Assembly (NCBI GenBank): GCA_016185945.1
Contig: JACPMR010000015.1
Location: 153,543 to 217,542 of the forward strand
Origin: Candidatus Woesearchaeota archaeon
Lineage (GTDB): Archaea > Nanobdellota > Nanobdellia > Woesearchaeales > GW2011-AR4
Length of the DNA stretch: 64,000 bases
Direction: 5' to 3'
Each line of letters begins with the position of its first letter. The stretch's first letter is position 1. The translations under genes and the position numbers were made by a program. Positions 1 through 8,837 of the stretch are shown here, one piece after another. The notes below the pieces were generated by a model, which was not told the origin of the DNA, did not search any database, and worked only from the letters and a program-made list of their open reading frames with translations.

Positions 1-1406
1 TTGTATTCTTCCCTTATCTTCTTGACAATGTCTTTTAATACATCATGGGCTTCCTTGATTGCATCTCTCGCTTCCTTGAGCAATGATTTGGCTTCGTCAG
101 CTACTGCCTTGACTTCTTCATTGGTTGCATTGCCTGCTTTCAAGTCAAGCATTGCATTCAATTTATCCTGTGCCTGTTTGTACTTGTCCTTGGCTGTTGC
201 AATTTTCTCGCTGAAGGCACTTACCTCTGCGCTTACATCAACTTCAATGCCTTTTTCCTTTGCTTCTGCCAATATGTGATCAAGCTTCTTTTCAAGCACA
301 GCGCCTCTGTTGACAAGTCCCTCAACCCTTGCAGCCACAACTCGTTCGGCATGCACTCTTACAAGGTGCTTTAATCTTGCCCATTTGGTGTGGAGCTTTT
401 TGGCAGCTTCCTTAATCTGCTCTTTTGTTGTTGCTGTTTGCACTTCTGCCTTTATTGTATTAACTTCTGCTATTTGGGCATCTATCTCAGCAACAATCTT
501 TGCCTCAACGTCAGCAGCTATGTTCTCGCTTTCCTGCACCTTGGCTTTTATCTTTTCAAGATGCTTTATCAAAGCGTCTGCCGTATGCAGCAAGTAGTCC
601 TTTGCCTGCTCTAAAGTTGCCTTTTCATCTCTTCTTTCTCTTGCATCTTTGAGCTTATCTCTCGCTTCTTTAAGTTCGTCTTTTGCTTCATCAAACTCTT
701 CTTTTGCCTTGTCAAATGTCTGTCTTAACTGCGTCAATCTTGCTTCTGGAATATCTCTTCTGTCTAAATCTTCTGCATTTTTAATCTTTACAACCTTAAG
801 AGCCCTTAACTCTACCTTTAATCTTGCTTCGTCTAGATTAGCCAACTCTTTGAATCTTGCCCTACTTAATGTTGTAAATTTTTCTATTTCTGTTTCATTT
901 AAATCAGAAACTTTTTCAAGCTTTTCCTTTTCAAGTTCAGAAAGCCGCTTTAGCTTTTCTTCATTAAGCTTTGATATTCTCTCAAGCCTTTCTTTCTTTA
1001 ACTCTGCTATTTTTTCAACATTTTTTACATCCAAAGCAGTCAATCTTTCTATCTGCCTTTTATCAAGCTCTGCAATCTTTTGTAACCTATCTCTGCTCAA
1101 ATTAGAAACTTTATCTAGTCGTTCTGAATCAAGAGCTTCAAGTTTTGCTCTTTGCTCCTCTCTTAAGACTTTTAATCTATCAACATTTTCTTTCCTTCTT
1201 GCTTCTGCTTTTGCTTTTATTTCAGCCCTTGCCTCTGCTTTGTTTTCTTTTGCTTCTTCCCTGATTCTTACCTCTGTTCTTGTTTTGGTGTTGTCGTCCC
1301 TTGATTCCTCTTTAATCCTAATTTCTGTTCTTTCCTGCGCAAATGCCAAAGGCATTAAGCTAAATATAAATATTGTAATTATTGCCAATGAAATTATTTT
1401 TTTCAT
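1..1406 (-). CDS. Secreted hendecad coiled-coil protein (3' part outside window)
   Basis: The minus-strand frame is open from an ATG at 1406 to the window edge, so the C-terminus is missing. It starts MKKIISLAIITIFIFSLMPL and has a Sec signal peptide ending near AFA|QE at residue 23. The rest is charged and helical (Lys/Glu/Arg/Ala). Residues of about 85-185 hold roughly ten consecutive 11-residue units of the type xRLEKIxxLxx, for example ERLERISKLNE then EKLKRLSELEK. This is a hendecad pattern, expected to form a long coiled coil. A GGAGGT site lies about 7 nt before the ATG. It is probably an exported or cell-surface rod. No enzymatic motif is seen and the function is unknown. Confidence 0.85.
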   Translation of the reverse strand, partial: MKKIISLAIITIFIFSLMPLAFAQERTEIRIKEESRDDNTKTRTEVRIREEAKENKAEARAEIKAKAEARRKENVDRLKVLREEQRAKLEALDSERLDKVSNLSRDRLQKIAELDKRQIERLTALDVKNVEKIAELKKERLERISKLNEEKLKRLSELEKEKLEKVSDLNETEIEKFTTLSRARFKELANLDEARLKVELRALKVVKIKNAEDLDRRDIPEARLTQLRQTFDKAKEEFDEAKDELKEARDKLKDARERRDEKATLEQAKDYLLHTADALIKHLEKIKAKVQESENIAADVEAKIVAEIDAQIAEVNTIKAEVQTATTKEQIKEAAKKLHTKWARLKHLVRVHAERVVAARVEGLVNRGAVLEKKLDHILAEAKEKGIEVDVSAEVSAFSEKIATAKDKYKQAQDKLNAMLDLKAGNATNEEVKAVADEAKSLLKEARDAIKEAHDVLKDIVKKIREEY

Positions 1407-1659
1407 TTTGCAACCTCCATTTTTTGTTTTTTAATCAAGATTTATTGATATTTTTGGAATGTTTTGGTGATTTTATTTATAAATAAACTTTTTTTGTTAA
1501 AAATTTAAAGGTTTATTATGTATTTTAAAACTTTACAAAGGTTTATTCTGCCTTATTTTGCTTTAAGGAGATTATTTTTGCCTTTTTTCTTTCAAAAAGA
1601 CTTCAAAATAATTTTTCAATTTCAAAATGTTTTTATACCCATAAAATTCGCTATTGTTT
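1407..1659. promoter_or_regulatory. Divergent promoter region
   Basis: This AT-rich spacer lies between two genes that run outward. It carries TATA-like stretches on both strands, such as TTATTTATAAATAAAC near 1473-1488 and TTTTTATACCC just upstream of the right-hand ATG at 1660. No ORF with coding character is seen in it. Confidence 0.4.
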
Positions 1660-2355
1660 ATGGGGGCAAAGGTTTTAATTTATTTGCTGCTGGGTATTTT
1701 CCTAATTAGTTCCGTAAATGCCGCCACAATATATGGCACAGTTTATGATTTGTCTTTGAAAAAAATTAACAATGCGAGGGTTGAGATAAATACTTCTCCT
1801 AAACAGGTTTTTGTAACTCAGAACGGCTCTTACTCTTTTAATGTGCCGAATGGCTTCTACACAATAAAAGCCCAGTTGATACAAAAAAATACGGTTATTG
1901 CTTCTGTTAAAGAGAATATAACAATAAAGCAGCCAGGCGAGTATGTGCTTGACTTGATTTTGTTTCCGGATGTTGAGGAAGGCGTTGAAGAGATTGATTT
2001 TGATGTAAATGAAGATGTTTTAGGAAGAGAAAGAAATGGCGTTTTGATTGTTTTTGTGGTTTTAGTTGTTTTATTGGCTGGGATTGGATTTTATTATTTT
2101 AGAAAAATTAGATCTTCAAAAGAAGAGATAAAGGAAGATAAGATAATTGAAAAAGAAGAACAAAAAGATGATTTGGAACAAATAATTAAAATAATTAAAC
2201 AGGAAGGTGGCAGGGCTACTCAGAAAGAAATAAGAAAGCAGATTCCACTTTCAGAGGCAAAGATAAGCTTGATGATTGCTGAGCTGGAACATAAAGGGTT
2301 CATTGAAAAGATAAAAAAGGGAAGAGGGAATATTATACTTTTGAAGAAGAGATGA
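1660..2355 (+). CDS. Membrane-anchored winged-helix regulator with extracytoplasmic beta domain
   Basis: The protein has an N-terminal signal sequence (about 1-21, cut near VNA|AT). It is followed by a carboxypeptidase-regulatory-like beta domain (GTVYDLSLKKINNARV, then NGSYSFNVPNGFYTI). One transmembrane segment lies at about 127-147. A charged linker leads to a cytoplasmic C-terminal winged helix of about 65 residues, with helix-turn-helix around QKEIRKQIPLSEAKISLMI. The layout suggests a one-protein sensor: outside domain, membrane, DNA-binding domain inside. ATG 1660 is preferred to the TTG six bases upstream. The stop overlaps the next gene by 4 nt. The role is inferred from architecture only. 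Confidence 0.75.
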   Translation: MGAKVLIYLLLGIFLISSVNAATIYGTVYDLSLKKINNARVEINTSPKQVFVTQNGSYSFNVPNGFYTIKAQLIQKNTVIASVKENITIKQPGEYVLDLILFPDVEEGVEEIDFDVNEDVLGRERNGVLIVFVVLVVLLAGIGFYYFRKIRSSKEEIKEDKIIEKEEQKDDLEQIIKIIKQEGGRATQKEIRKQIPLSEAKISLMIAELEHKGFIEKIKKGRGNIILLKKR

Positions 2356-2771
2356 AAGTCAAGAAAATTAATGACACATATGTAATAAAACTTGAAAGAG
2401 GAGAAAAGATAATTGAAACATTGAAGAATTTCTGCAGTGAAAACAATATTTTTGCCGGCTATTTTTTCGGCATTGGCGCTTTGGATGAGGCAGAGCTGGC
2501 CCACTATATTGTGAAAAGCAAGAAATACAACTATGAAGTTTTCAGGCAGCCATTGGAAATAGTCAACTTGAGCGGCAACATAACAACAATGAGCAATGAA
2601 GTATATTTGCATTGCCATGCGACATTAAGCGACGTCAACATGGAAGCGATTGCAGGGCATTTGAAAGAAGGGACAATAGCGGCAACTTGCGAGATTATTT
2701 TGGTTAAATTGAATGCCAAAATCGAAAGAAAGTATGATGATTTTATTGGATTGAATTTGATGGATTTGTAG
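2352..2771 (+). CDS. PPC/DUF296 domain protein (PD1-like DNA-binding family)
   Basis: This 139-residue protein is about the full length of the PPC (DUF296) domain. Visible family features are the N-terminal LERGEKIIETLKNFC, the central GIGALDEAELAHY, and the HCHATLSD segment followed by GHLKEGTIAATCEI. In archaea and bacteria these are free-standing trimeric proteins, and the plant versions bind AT-rich DNA. It overlaps the upstream membrane regulator by 4 nt (ATGA) and is probably cotranscribed with it. The molecular role of the free-standing form is not established. Confidence 0.85.
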   Translation: MKVKKINDTYVIKLERGEKIIETLKNFCSENNIFAGYFFGIGALDEAELAHYIVKSKKYNYEVFRQPLEIVNLSGNITTMSNEVYLHCHATLSDVNMEAIAGHLKEGTIAATCEIILVKLNAKIERKYDDFIGLNLMDL

Positions 2772-2800
2772 TTTAGTTAAGTACAATATCAAATATAAAA

Positions 2801-2862
2801 ATTCAAACACTTGGAGACCCATGCACTTCCACGAAGTAAAATGGGTGCCCCTTGTATAACTG
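2801..2862 (+). repeat. Dispersed structured element, copy 1 (left-end fragment)
   Basis: It begins with the family terminus ATTCAAACAC, then GGAGACCCAT and the paired ATGGGTGCCCC with a small CTTCCACGAAG hairpin in the loop. It matches the left part of the copy at 61400-61562 with three differences over about 38 nt. Hairpins 2 and 3 are absent. The fragment runs into the start of the next ORF. Confidence 0.7.
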
Positions 2863-3704
2863 TTTTCTTGGCAATAATCATTAAGAGATTCTCTATTAAT
2901 CCAAAAACCGCAAACCTTATAAATAATAGTGAAAAGGGGCTTTTCACTATTAATAATATTAAAACTAAAAACAATAGAGATGCCGGAATTCTTGCATTAA
3001 AGTTTGACAAGGACAAAGTCAATGAAGTGTTTCATATTGAAGTAAGCTGCTCAATAACAAACAATATTTCTGAAACCACAAATCTTGACAAGTCCGTAAG
3101 CAAGATTGTTGAGGAGAAATTTGATGATAAAACAATAACCGAAACAATAAACAGCTATACCAAGCAATTTTCAGTTCCAAAGCAAAGGTTAAAGAAGATA
3201 ATGGTGCTTGGCGCTGTTGCTAAGTCAAGAAAAAACGAGATAATAAGGAATTTCAATGAAAAAGAGGTTGAGGTTATCGAGTTCGAAGACATTCTTCATG
3301 ATGTCTTGGAAAATTTAGACACGCAGTATTATAAAAATGACATAATAAGGACTTTGCAATTGACAAAATTCCTGCTTCTGAGCGAGCCGACAAAGCTTGC
3401 AAAGATGCTTGTTAATGACACTTTCAGCTCAAATTCAAGAAAAGAGTTTTTGACAAGCATTCTGGATAAGGAAGAGATTGTCAGGGAATTCAAAAAAACA
3501 AATACCGAGAGATTGGGAGCGATTTTGAAGAATTCCGGATTGAAGCCGGCAGAGTTGGCTGAGATGCTGGAGCAGAACATCCTCAACAAGAGAACAAGAG
3601 GCATGTTCCTAAAGTCATTGATGGAGCAGGAAAAAACAAGAAAAATTGTCAATAAGCAAAATAAAATAAAGAAATTAAACGTGCCTTTGGAAAAGTTTAT
3701 TTAG
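2841..3704 (+). CDS. Conserved-looking hypothetical protein, possible nuclease-fold N-terminus; start uncertain
   Basis: The reliable part begins near residue 30 (EKGLFTINNIK, then RDAGILALKFD and HIEVSCS). That pattern resembles the core strands of a restriction-endonuclease-like fold, although the usual E-x-K is not intact. The C-terminal half is helical and Lys/Glu rich. The in-frame ATGs at 2811 and 2841 both lie inside a dispersed structured element. A TATA-like CTTATAAATA lies downstream of them at about 2915. The original 5' end may therefore have been lost or replaced. TTG 2868 is another possible start. The stop overlaps the convergent ribH stop by 4 nt. Confidence 0.55.
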   Translation: MGAPCITVFLAIIIKRFSINPKTANLINNSEKGLFTINNIKTKNNRDAGILALKFDKDKVNEVFHIEVSCSITNNISETTNLDKSVSKIVEEKFDDKTITETINSYTKQFSVPKQRLKKIMVLGAVAKSRKNEIIRNFNEKEVEVIEFEDILHDVLENLDTQYYKNDIIRTLQLTKFLLLSEPTKLAKMLVNDTFSSNSRKEFLTSILDKEEIVREFKKTNTERLGAILKNSGLKPAELAEMLEQNILNKRTRGMFLKSLMEQEKTRKIVNKQNKIKKLNVPLEKFI

Positions 3705-4105
3705 CTACTTCTAAGCATCTTAACAACTGAGTCAACAGCCCTTATAGCATACTCTTCAATCCTCTTTTCGCTCTGCTGCCAGGTTATATTAGGGCCAGAA
3801 ATGCCAAGAGAAACTGGCTTTTTATATTCAACCGACAAGTCAAGCAATTTTCTTGCAACAGAATGCGCAACAACCGTATCATGATCTGTGCCGCCTTTTA
3901 TGATTGTGCCGATGGTTACAACACCGTTTATGTCTTTGTTTTCCAAAAGCTCTTTGACTGCAAGTGGAATTTCAAAAGAGCCTGGCACTTCCACCAGTTT
4001 GACAATTCTTGCGCCCACTTCTTTGGCTCTTTCCCGGGCTCTTTTAGCCATTTCCCCTGTTATCTCGTAATTAAATGTTGAGACAACCATGCCAAGCTTT
4101 TCCAT
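3701..4105 (-). CDS. ribH: 6,7-dimethyl-8-ribityllumazine synthase
   Basis: This enzyme condenses 5-amino-6-ribitylamino-uracil with 3,4-dihydroxy-2-butanone-4-phosphate to give the lumazine precursor of riboflavin. Family motifs are clear: STFNYEIT near the N-terminus, VPGSFEIPLAVKEL, and GTIIKGGTDHDTV with the catalytic-loop His. The length of 134 aa is normal for the short archaeal form. The start has AGGTG upstream. It is the last gene of ribK-ribC-ribH, separated from ribC by a 50-nt spacer with a hairpin. Confidence 0.95.
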   Translation of the reverse strand: MEKLGMVVSTFNYEITGEMAKRARERAKEVGARIVKLVEVPGSFEIPLAVKELLENKDINGVVTIGTIIKGGTDHDTVVAHSVARKLLDLSVEYKKPVSLGISGPNITWQQSEKRIEEYAIRAVDSVVKMLRSS

Positions 4106-4155
4106 TTTACACCTTTATATGTCGGAAATCAAAGATTTCCGAGCATCTCAAAAAT
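4106..4155 (-). promoter_or_regulatory. Hairpin and TATA-like palindrome between ribC and ribH
   Basis: Read on the transcribed strand, the spacer has the palindrome AAAAATTTATAAATTTTT, which contains a TATA-like core. It then has CGGAAATC-TTT-GATTTCCG, an 8-bp hairpin, before the AGGTG site of ribH. It could be an internal promoter with a leader hairpin, or a processing or attenuation site. No FMN riboswitch consensus is seen. Confidence 0.4.
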
Positions 4156-5009
<854 letters not shown>

Positions 5010-5086
5010 GTGTCTTTTAGTAGCCCAATTTTGCTTATAAAGGTTATGGCAAGTTTTTTAAATTGACAAATCTACTCAAAAAGCAG

Positions 5087-6253
5087 ATGGAAAACAAGAA
5101 GCTGCTCATTGTAGGCATTGACCCAGGCACAACTATAGGCTATGCAGTTCTTGACATTGAAGGCAACTTGATTTATTTGCATTCTTCAAAGCAGCTTGAT
5201 TTGAACTCTTTAATTGCGAAAACAGTTGAGCTTGGTAAAGCTGTTTTAGTTGGAACTGACAAATTAAAAGTGCCTGGCTTAGTGCAGGCATTTGCAACAA
5301 AGCTTGGAGCAAGAATTGTAAGCCCAGAGCAGGATTTAAAGGTTGATGAAAAAAGGAGTATAGTAAAGAATTTCAAATGCGAAGATGAGCATCAAAGTGA
5401 TGCATTGGCATCTGCATTGTTTACCTTCAAAGAAAGCAGGCAGTTGCTTGACAAAATAGACGCATTCGCTAGCGACAATAAAAAACACAGCATAAAAAAC
5501 AAGATAAAAGAATTAGTGATAACAAAGAGAATCAGCATAAAGAACGCGGCTGGGATAATAGAGAAAAGAGAAGAGGATAAAATAATGGAAAAGTTTATTG
5601 TTGAGAAGAAGTTGAATGAAGATGATTTTTCAAGGTTGCATAACAAACTAAAGAGATTTGAAAATGAAATAGGATTAATAAAAAACTACAATAATAAACT
5701 GAAAAAATCCATAGCATATTTGGAGAAAAGGCAAAACAAAAATGAAGAACAAAAAACAGGCAAAAGAACTGAAGATTTCAGAGAGAACAGGATTAAGTTT
5801 CTTGAATTTGCCTTAAAGTCAAAAGAAAAAGCTATTGAAGAATTGGGTTTAGCAATTAAAAATTACTGCAAAATTATATCAAATATAAACAATTTTTACA
5901 TATTGAAGAAGCTGGACAATCTTGGGATTAATGAATTTAATTTCAAGAATAAAATCATTAATATTCAAAGAAATGATTTGCTTCTTGTTGATGATCCAAA
6001 CATTATTAGTGAGGGTGTCATAGATTTTCTCAAAAACAGGGCTTTTGTTATAGTGCATAAAAAACAGATAAGCAAGAAAAATGAAAGCAATATGCCGTTT
6101 GTTTTTATAAGCGCCAAAAACCTAAAAATTGAGGAGGAAGTGTATTTTGGGTTTGTTGAGAGAAAACAATTTGAAATCGAAAAGGACAAGGTTAACTGGG
6201 TTAAGAAGGTTATTGAAGATTACAAAAGGGAGAAAGAGCAGTTAATCAGGTAA
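5087..6253 (+). CDS. DUF460-type RNase H-fold protein
   Basis: The N-terminal 130 residues look like an RNase H/RuvC-like fold: IVGIDPGTTIGYAVLD with a putative catalytic Asp, then a strand VLVGTDKLKVP, and a later ECD-like stretch EDEHQSDALASAL supplying acidic residues. A long charged coiled-coil middle follows (about 130-270), then a C-terminal alpha/beta part. This matches the archaeal DUF460 layout. ATG 5087 is chosen over the upstream TTG 5063 because the fold starts there. The function in vivo is unknown; nucleic-acid processing is inferred. It overlaps the convergent gene by 12 nt. Confidence 0.75.
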   Translation: MENKKLLIVGIDPGTTIGYAVLDIEGNLIYLHSSKQLDLNSLIAKTVELGKAVLVGTDKLKVPGLVQAFATKLGARIVSPEQDLKVDEKRSIVKNFKCEDEHQSDALASALFTFKESRQLLDKIDAFASDNKKHSIKNKIKELVITKRISIKNAAGIIEKREEDKIMEKFIVEKKLNEDDFSRLHNKLKRFENEIGLIKNYNNKLKKSIAYLEKRQNKNEEQKTGKRTEDFRENRIKFLEFALKSKEKAIEELGLAIKNYCKIISNINNFYILKKLDNLGINEFNFKNKIINIQRNDLLLVDDPNIISEGVIDFLKNRAFVIVHKKQISKKNESNMPFVFISAKNLKIEEEVYFGFVERKQFEIEKDKVNWVKKVIEDYKREKEQLIR

Positions 6254-6673
6254 GTCGCTGCTTCTTATTGTCACCTTTTTTCCTGTCTTGAGGTTCCTGG
6301 CAAATGTCTTTTTGCCTATGCTTATAAGCCTGACCTCATCCCCCCTTACAGTAACTATGTCGCCTTTTCTGTATTTTGAAAGCTTGAAAAGAACATTTAC
6401 CCTGTGCAGTTCCTTGCCTTCTTTGCTTTTGGAATGGAGCTTTGAGCTGATTTTTAGTTCGCCTCCAAAACTATCTTTCAATTTTTTGCCAAGGATTCTT
6501 ATAAACTTCTGCGAAGTCATGTATAAATCCAAGCCATTCTGGTGCTTTACAGTCTTTGTTACAGCCACATCCCCTCTTTTATTAATCCGGTTATGGACAA
6601 AACTAATTATTTCATCATTCACATCCCTAAGTTGGAGTACTCCTTGATAATAGTCTGAGCGCGGCAGTGCCAT
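6242..6673 (-). CDS. NMD3-like protein lacking the zinc-finger N-terminus
   Basis: Residues from YYQGVLQLR onward, and the C-terminal part RVNVLFKLSKYRKGDIV with NLKTGKKVTIRSSDL, resemble the central and C-terminal domains of archaeal NMD3, the homologue of the 60S export adaptor. The Cys-rich N-terminal zinc region usual in NMD3 is absent: the protein is only 143 aa and has no CxxC pairs. ATG 6673 is used because family similarity starts just after it. It could be a compact form or a partial duplicate. A role in large-subunit maturation is inferred. Confidence 0.6.
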   Translation of the reverse strand: MALPRSDYYQGVLQLRDVNDEIISFVHNRINKRGDVAVTKTVKHQNGLDLYMTSQKFIRILGKKLKDSFGGELKISSKLHSKSKEGKELHRVNVLFKLSKYRKGDIVTVRGDEVRLISIGKKTFARNLKTGKKVTIRSSDLPD

Positions 6674-6725
6674 ATAAAGCCATAAAATCAAAACCTTTTT
6701 ATTCTTTTTGCAAAGAGCAAGCTAT

Positions 6726-7340
6726 ATGAGGAAAGGGAGAGTAACCTGGAAAAAAGTATGGTACTTTATATGGGAGGATGAAAGTATATGGAGCTGGATT
6801 GTTAATATTATTCTGGCTTTTGTTCTAATTAAGTTTATTATTTATCCTGGGCTGGGTTTCTTGCTCAGCACAAGCCATCCAGTTGTTGCAGTTGTGAGCG
6901 AAAGCATGGAGCACAATAATGGATTTGAGCAATGGTGGGAGAAGGCAGGCAAATGGTATGTTGAAAATGGCATAAGCAAAGAAGACTTTGAGGATTTTCC
7001 ATTGAAAAACGGCTTTGACAAAGGTGACATTATAGCGCTGAAGGGCAAAAAGCCGGAAAATATTGAAATTGGCGATGTTGTAGTGTTCTGGAGCGCCAAG
7101 AAAGACCCCATAATACACAGAGTAGTCAAAAAATGGCAAGATAAAGGGGTTTATTACTTCCAAACAAAAGGGGATAACTATAAGACAAACCCCATGTCAA
7201 TTAGAAATGCCTTTTTGGACGAGACAAAGGTTAGCGAAAACCAGCTTGTCGGTTATGCTGTTTTGAGGGTTCCATTGCTTGGCTACATAAAGATATGGTT
7301 TGTTGAGTTTCTAAATATTATAAAAAGCCTGTTTGTATAA
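6726..7340 (+). CDS. Signal peptidase I, archaeal Sec11 type
   Basis: This membrane protease cleaves Sec signal peptides. After a transmembrane segment at about 22-47 comes VVSESM with the nucleophile Ser60. Later come IIHRVV, with the His used in place of Lys in archaeal/ER-type enzymes, and KGDNY. A second hydrophobic segment lies at the C-terminus. The insertion between the Ser and His motifs (about 60-140) is larger than in minimal family members. ATG 6726 is chosen over the upstream TTG 6708. It is consistent with the many signal peptides encoded in the window. Confidence 0.92.
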   Translation: MRKGRVTWKKVWYFIWEDESIWSWIVNIILAFVLIKFIIYPGLGFLLSTSHPVVAVVSESMEHNNGFEQWWEKAGKWYVENGISKEDFEDFPLKNGFDKGDIIALKGKKPENIEIGDVVVFWSAKKDPIIHRVVKKWQDKGVYYFQTKGDNYKTNPMSIRNAFLDETKVSENQLVGYAVLRVPLLGYIKIWFVEFLNIIKSLFV

Positions 7341-7385
7341 AAAAGTTAAATTTATATAGGATTTGTTAAAGTTTCCAAGATTAAG

Positions 7386-7703
7386 ATGTTTTGCCCGAAA
7401 TGCGGCTCCATACTGGTGCCAAGAAAGGAGGACAGCAAGAAGATGCTTGTATGCTCCTGTGGATACAAGACAACACAGGTAGCTGGGGCTATGGTAAAGG
7501 AAACTGTCCTTAAAACAGAGAAAGAAGTCGAAGTCATAGACAAGGGCGAGCTTCAGACATTGCCAAAAACAACTGCTGAATGCCCGAAATGCGGGCACAA
7601 GACAGCTTATTTCTGGCTAGTGCAGACAAGGGCTGGGGATGAGCCAGAGACAAAGTTCCTGAGATGCGAGAAATGCGGGCATACTTGGCGGGATTATGAT
7701 TAA
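7386..7703 (+). CDS. tfs: Transcription factor S (TFIIS-like cleavage factor)
   Basis: This factor stimulates transcript cleavage by backtracked archaeal RNA polymerase. The N-terminal zinc ribbon is FCPKCGS with a second CSCGY pair. The C-terminal ribbon is ECPKCGHKTAYFW with LRCEKCGHTWRDYD. Between the strands of the second ribbon is the acidic hairpin RAGDEPET, carrying the Asp-Glu pair that reaches the polymerase active site. The length of 105 aa is normal. The stop overlaps the next gene by 8 nt. Confidence 0.95.
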   Translation: MFCPKCGSILVPRKEDSKKMLVCSCGYKTTQVAGAMVKETVLKTEKEVEVIDKGELQTLPKTTAECPKCGHKTAYFWLVQTRAGDEPETKFLRCEKCGHTWRDYD

Positions 7704-7932
7704 TATTGCAGGCAAAAGGTTCAAAATCATAGTTAAGCCGAATTCTAAAGAGAATAAAGTTGAAGAATATGACAAAGACAAAAATGCCTATAGAATAAGC
7801 ATAAAGGCAAGGGCTGAGGACAACAAGGCAAACATTGAGATTGTCAAATTTCTTTCAAAGACATTAAAAAAGAGAGTAAGGATTGTTTCGGGGCTTAAAT
7901 CAAAAGAAAAGGTTATTGAGGTATTTCAATAA
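7696..7932 (+). CDS. DUF167/YggU family protein
   Basis: This small alpha/beta protein (78 aa) has family hallmarks: IIVKPNSKENKV at the N-terminus, AYRISIKARAEDNKANIEIVKFLSK in the middle and VRIVSGLKSKEKVIEV at the end. The family is widespread in archaea and bacteria and its role is unknown. It overlaps tfs by 8 nt and is probably cotranscribed with it. Confidence 0.88.
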   Translation: MINIAGKRFKIIVKPNSKENKVEEYDKDKNAYRISIKARAEDNKANIEIVKFLSKTLKKRVRIVSGLKSKEKVIEVFQ

Positions 7933-7985
7933 ACCAATAAATATTTAAAAATAAGCGAATTAAATAAGAAAAAAGAGGTATTGTA

Positions 7986-8837
7986 ATGATTTTCTTTAAA
8001 AAGCCAAAGCAAGAGGATCTTTTGCCGCCTCCTCCCCCTTTTCCGAGCCTTGAACTAGAAGAAAAACCAGAATTCTTTGACGAAACTATTAAGCCTTTTA
8101 AGGAGCAAAAAGAAGAATCCTTTCCTGAAGTGCAAGAGTTCGGCAATCTGATTGAAGATTTGAAAAAAGAAACAAAAGTAAAGAAAACAAAATTGGATAA
8201 AAAAGAAAAAATCAAAAAGAAAATTGAGATTAAAAAACCAAAAATTCAGAAAAGCAGGGAATCAGAAAAGATTCAAGTCAGAAAGGCAAAGGGGATAGAA
8301 TCAGGCATAGAATTTCCTGAACTAGGCGGGAGCTTAGATAAAGAGCTTGATATTGAGCTACCAGAAGAATTAAAAGAACCCGAGCAAGGAATGGAATTGC
8401 CGGATACACTAGGGACAGAAGAGATTGAGCTACCTGAAAAACTAGAGGAGCTTGGAATTGAACAAGAGTTGATGCCGGAAACAAAGCCAAAAGAGATTTT
8501 AGAAGCAGAGGAAGAAATAAAGAGCGCAATTGAAAGAATAAAAGGACAAGAAAAGCCCTCGTTCTTCAAAAGCTTGTTTGCAAAAAAGAAAGAGCCAGAG
8601 AAAATGCTTGAACCTATGCCGGAAATTTCAGAAACAAACGGCATCACCGCTGTACAAAACAGCATAAACAAGGCAAGGGAAGCATTGATTAAATTTGACT
8701 TGGATACTGCAAAAAGGAGTTACGCTGATGTGATGAAGATGTACAACAAACTAAAGCCAGAAAAACAGGCAAAGGTTTACCACGAAATCAAGGAACTTTA
8801 CTTAGAAAGGAAGAGTGCAGAGGAACTGAAAGTTTAG
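7986..8837 (+). CDS. Acidic proline-rich protein with helical C-terminal domain
   Basis: It begins MIFFKKPKQEDLLPPPPPFP, an N-terminal FFKK basic patch followed by a polyproline run. A long low-complexity Glu/Leu/Pro region follows to about residue 205. The C-terminal 70 residues are helical (NSINKAREALIKFDLDTAKR, then KLKPEKQAKVYHEIKELYL), like a TPR-type helical hairpin. A GAGGT site precedes the ATG. The N-terminus resembles that of the protein at 32483 (MGFLKFLKREKK with a PPAPPP run), so the two may share a binding partner. The function is not recognised. The stop overlaps the convergent gene by 4 nt. Confidence 0.7.
   Translation: MIFFKKPKQEDLLPPPPPFPSLELEEKPEFFDETIKPFKEQKEESFPEVQEFGNLIEDLKKETKVKKTKLDKKEKIKKKIEIKKPKIQKSRESEKIQVRKAKGIESGIEFPELGGSLDKELDIELPEELKEPEQGMELPDTLGTEEIELPEKLEELGIEQELMPETKPKEILEAEEEIKSAIERIKGQEKPSFFKSLFAKKKEPEKMLEPMPEISETNGITAVQNSINKAREALIKFDLDTAKRSYADVMKMYNKLKPEKQAKVYHEIKELYLERKSAEELKV

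Noticed and set aside
649..1434. Long plus-strand Ser/Phe/Leu-rich frame
   Set aside because: It is antisense to the minus-strand coiled-coil gene, which has a signal peptide, an SD site and regular 11-residue repeats.
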